Below, piece after piece: positions 61,878 to 64,000 of a DNA stretch of 64,000 nucleotides. The stretch comes from CAZSBG01 sp964605145 (GTDB taxonomy: Bacteria; Zhuqueibacterota; Zhuqueibacteria; Thermofontimicrobiales; Thermofontimicrobiaceae). Position numbers and translations under genes: made by a program. Below the pieces are notes generated by a model, which saw only the letters and a program-made list of their open reading frames with translations, was not told where the DNA came from and did no database searches. The stretch covers positions 1-64,000 of the forward strand of contig CAZSBG010000011.1 in the NCBI GenBank assembly GCA_964605145.1, in the 5' to 3' direction. How positions within the stretch are numbered: the stretch's first letter is position 1; every line of letters starts with the position of its first letter.

Positions 61878-64000
61878 ATGGCTGTAAAACGCTTTTTTAT
61901 ATTATTTTTCATTTTTCTATGGGTGTTGCCCGGCCTTGCACAGCACGAACCCAGCAAGGAGCGGGGCAATTCCAGCTATCGGCGAACGACGGATATTTCC
62001 GGCAACATGGTTCGAACAACCATCTGGAATAACGGCACGACCGGCCGAACCAAGCCCGGGGACGGCATTCCCTATGAGTGGCCGAAAAACACCGGAAAAC
62101 ACTATCTTGCACAAACCGGGCTGATGATCGGCGCTGAGGTCATGCTGGAGGACGGTACCATTCGTCCCATAACAGCGGTGCATTCACGAAGCAGCGACCA
62201 GGGTGACTCGTGGCAGATGGAGCCAATTAAAGAATACTGCAATCCCAATTCCAGGGATATTGCGCTAACCACGCTTGCTGCAACAGCGGCAGACCGCCAG
62301 ACATGGCCGGATTCATGGCCGGACAAATTGGACGATGAAGATGATCCGGGCTGGCCCGGCTCATGGAATGGTTATTTCGGGAAAAATCAATTCAAAGCGG
62401 ATTATGAATTATACTACAAAATATCGGATGACAGCTATGACCGCTATGAATATTACCCGGATACCACCGATTTCTCCCGTCGCGGACTCGGCCTGTTGGT
62501 GGATGTTCGGGTCCTGCAATGGTCCCAAATTCTTGTCAACGATGTTGTTTTTGTGCTGTACGACATAAAAAATGATGGGACCAAAGATATGGATAAAGCT
62601 GCCGTCACCCTGTTTGTATTTGATTTGGTCGGCGGCGATGGCGACAATATGGACGATCATTCCGATTTTGACCTGCTCAATGATGTGGCCTGGTGTACGG
62701 ATTCACCGCCTTACCAGGGCAACAATGCGTTCGGCGACGATCCTGTGGGCGTTGCTGCCACTTCGTTCCTGGAAACGCCCGGCAATGCCATTGACGGAAT
62801 CGACAATGATGGCGATGGCGAGGAAAACAGCCCAATTGTCACCGAAACCATGATTTTTGATGAAGACCCAACCAACCAAATCGATGATAACGGAAATGGC
62901 CTCATCGATGAAAACAAAACACATATTGCTTTTGGTGAACAGGTAGGCGTTGGCTATCGCGATCACATCGATAACGATGGTGACGGCGAAAGCGGCAGTC
63001 CGCTGGTGACTTTGGAAATGTTAGCCGGCGAAATTGTCGGAAACGGGAAAGATGATAATTTGAATGGCCTGTACGATGAAGATGATTCTGATGTTGGAAA
63101 AGCCTACCGTGATTGGATCGATAATAATGGAAACGGCGAAGAAAACAGCCCGGTTATTACGCAGGAAATCGTCGATGCGGCTGTGGATAATGGCGGACGA
63201 TATGTCGTGGGGAATGGCATTGCATTGTACGATGTAGGCCCGGAAGATTTGGGCATGAAGTACGCAGACGGCGTGGACAATGATGGAAACGGGGCTGTGG
63301 ATGAAAACATCGATGAAGGCATCGACGAAATGATCGATGAATCACGCGAAAATTTTATCGATGACGATGGTGATTGGGATCCATTCAATGATGACGTCGG
63401 ACTCGATGGTGATGCTCAGACAGTGGACAAAGGTCAGAACGACGGTGTTCCTACGAGCGGCGCCGGAACGGATTTTCCGGGCGAACCCAATATCGATAAA
63501 ACGGATGTGGCGGAATCGGATCAGTTGGGTGTGACCAATGTTCAGTATCAGCCAGCCGGAGATTTTCACACGGAACAGGATGATAACACCTGGCGCCGAT
63601 GGATGACGCCGGGTAAATTCTGGGATCCCACCATCGACTATACCGGCGAATTCGATTTATTCGTGTCATCCGGATTCTTTCCGCTGAAAGCAGGCCAACG
63701 CGAACGCGTGTCTATGGCGGTCAATCTTGGACAGGACAGGGAAGACGCCATTCGAAACAGAGACATGTCTCAAAAAACGTATGATCTTGATTATACATTT
63801 GCCACCGCGCCAATCATTCCAACACTCACAGCAATCCCGGGGGATAACAAGGTAACCCTCTATTGGGATACAAAGTCTGAGTTATCTTACGATAAATTCA
63901 TGGCAGATATTGGCGCCGAGGGTTATGATTTCGAGGGATACCGAATTTACAAGGCAACCGATCCTGCATTTGAAGACGCGTACACAATCACAGATGCAGA
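61878..64000 (+). CDS. Large secreted surface protein, paralogue (cut by window end)
   Basis: An open frame of 707 codons from ATG 61878 (CAGGAGAA ribosome-binding site) running off the window. Signal peptide FFIFLWVLPGLAQ. It matches the protein at 46924 in order: YEWPKNTGKHYL, PGWPGSWNGYFGKNQ, then several more acidic calcium-type loops (AIDGIDNDGDGEEN, QIDDNGNGLIDEN, DHIDNDGDGESG, DWIDNNGNGEEN, DGVDNDGNGAVDEN), an FPGEPNIDKTDV segment and the FN3-like PGDNKVTLYWDTKSE ... DFEGYRIYKATD. It has more acidic loops than its paralogue. A C-terminal sorting domain and a PorV-like gene are expected beyond the end. Confidence 0.85.
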   Translation, partial: MAVKRFFILFFIFLWVLPGLAQHEPSKERGNSSYRRTTDISGNMVRTTIWNNGTTGRTKPGDGIPYEWPKNTGKHYLAQTGLMIGAEVMLEDGTIRPITAVHSRSSDQGDSWQMEPIKEYCNPNSRDIALTTLAATAADRQTWPDSWPDKLDDEDDPGWPGSWNGYFGKNQFKADYELYYKISDDSYDRYEYYPDTTDFSRRGLGLLVDVRVLQWSQILVNDVVFVLYDIKNDGTKDMDKAAVTLFVFDLVGGDGDNMDDHSDFDLLNDVAWCTDSPPYQGNNAFGDDPVGVAATSFLETPGNAIDGIDNDGDGEENSPIVTETMIFDEDPTNQIDDNGNGLIDENKTHIAFGEQVGVGYRDHIDNDGDGESGSPLVTLEMLAGEIVGNGKDDNLNGLYDEDDSDVGKAYRDWIDNNGNGEENSPVITQEIVDAAVDNGGRYVVGNGIALYDVGPEDLGMKYADGVDNDGNGAVDENIDEGIDEMIDESRENFIDDDGDWDPFNDDVGLDGDAQTVDKGQNDGVPTSGAGTDFPGEPNIDKTDVAESDQLGVTNVQYQPAGDFHTEQDDNTWRRWMTPGKFWDPTIDYTGEFDLFVSSGFFPLKAGQRERVSMAVNLGQDREDAIRNRDMSQKTYDLDYTFATAPIIPTLTAIPGDNKVTLYWDTKSELSYDKFMADIGAEGYDFEGYRIYKATDPAFEDAYTITDA

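Noticed and set aside
1..64000. tRNA, rRNA or tmRNA genes
   Set aside because: No cloverleaf-like or rRNA-like sequence was recognised in any intergenic stretch, although a covariance search could still find a diverged small RNA.

Overview
The window reads as a chromosomal segment of a Gram-negative bacterium of the FCB superphylum, most like the Calditrichota / KSB1 / Ignavibacteria side of that group. This is inferred from gene content, not from a database match. The pointers are a short (282 aa) RpoD-type sigma factor, TonB-dependent receptors that start with a carboxypeptidase-regulatory-like domain, a PorV/PorQ-like outer-membrane protein, surface proteins with type IX-secretion-like C-terminal domains, several lipoproteins with 6-bladed beta-propellers, and an Mla-type lipid ABC system. 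Essentially every intact gene lies on the + strand; the only minus-strand coding traces are remnants of a toxin-antitoxin pair near 33.1-33.4 kb.

Layout. 0.1-2.4 kb: RpoD-like sigma factor and a PAS/sigma-54 activator. 2.7-10 kb: scattered single genes (DUF3095, an mtaB-like methyltransferase split by an in-frame TAA, RlpA-like lipoprotein, DUF1579, an exo/endonuclease-phosphatase lipoprotein translationally coupled to an envelope protein, MmcQ/YjbR). 10.5-13.4 kb: a Gfo/Idh/MocA oxidoreductase with a possible DapA-like partner. 13.7-15.4 kb: a hicBA toxin-antitoxin pair and a beta-propeller lipoprotein. 15.8-18.8 kb: a metal-efflux module (CadC-like ArsR repressor and Zn/Cd P-type ATPase), each gene preceded by a palindrome. 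19.7-22.2 kb: a ClpC-like ATPase whose second Walker B glutamate is replaced by glutamine. 22.9-24.2 and 34.9-35.6 kb: the phosphatase, kinase and antagonist of a partner-switching module. Between them lies a roughly 10-kb AT-rich accessory island with a type ISP restriction-modification enzyme, an intact and two broken rhuM genes, a DprA-like (SLOG) gene, a 436-bp perfect direct repeat, toxin-antitoxin debris, and two integron attC-like sites that bracket a beta-propeller lipoprotein gene.

36-41.7 kb: an MlaE-MlaF-MlaD-lipoprotein set followed by a SurA/PpiC-type foldase lipoprotein. 41.8-54.7 kb: a hydrolase-like lipoprotein, a LacI-family regulator with a textbook promoter and an overlapping palindrome, a TonB receptor, a 1165-aa Ca-binding/FN3 surface protein, a PorV-like protein, a Fic protein and a GH13 glycosidase. 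Together these suggest an alpha-glucan uptake locus. 54.8-57.2 kb: a PQQ-type propeller lipoprotein and a T9SS-type surface protein with a frame problem at its start. 57.4-64 kb: a second foldase + TonB receptor + giant surface protein set, paralogous to the first and cut by the window end.

The intergenic DNA is rich in small palindromic elements: a MITE-like insertion with flanking direct repeats, two copies of a ~155-bp palindromic element, REP-like hairpins, and clusters of 13-17-bp palindromes sharing an ATTTGTAG motif. No tRNA, rRNA, CRISPR array, transposase or integrase gene was found. All positions and motif calls were made by eye.
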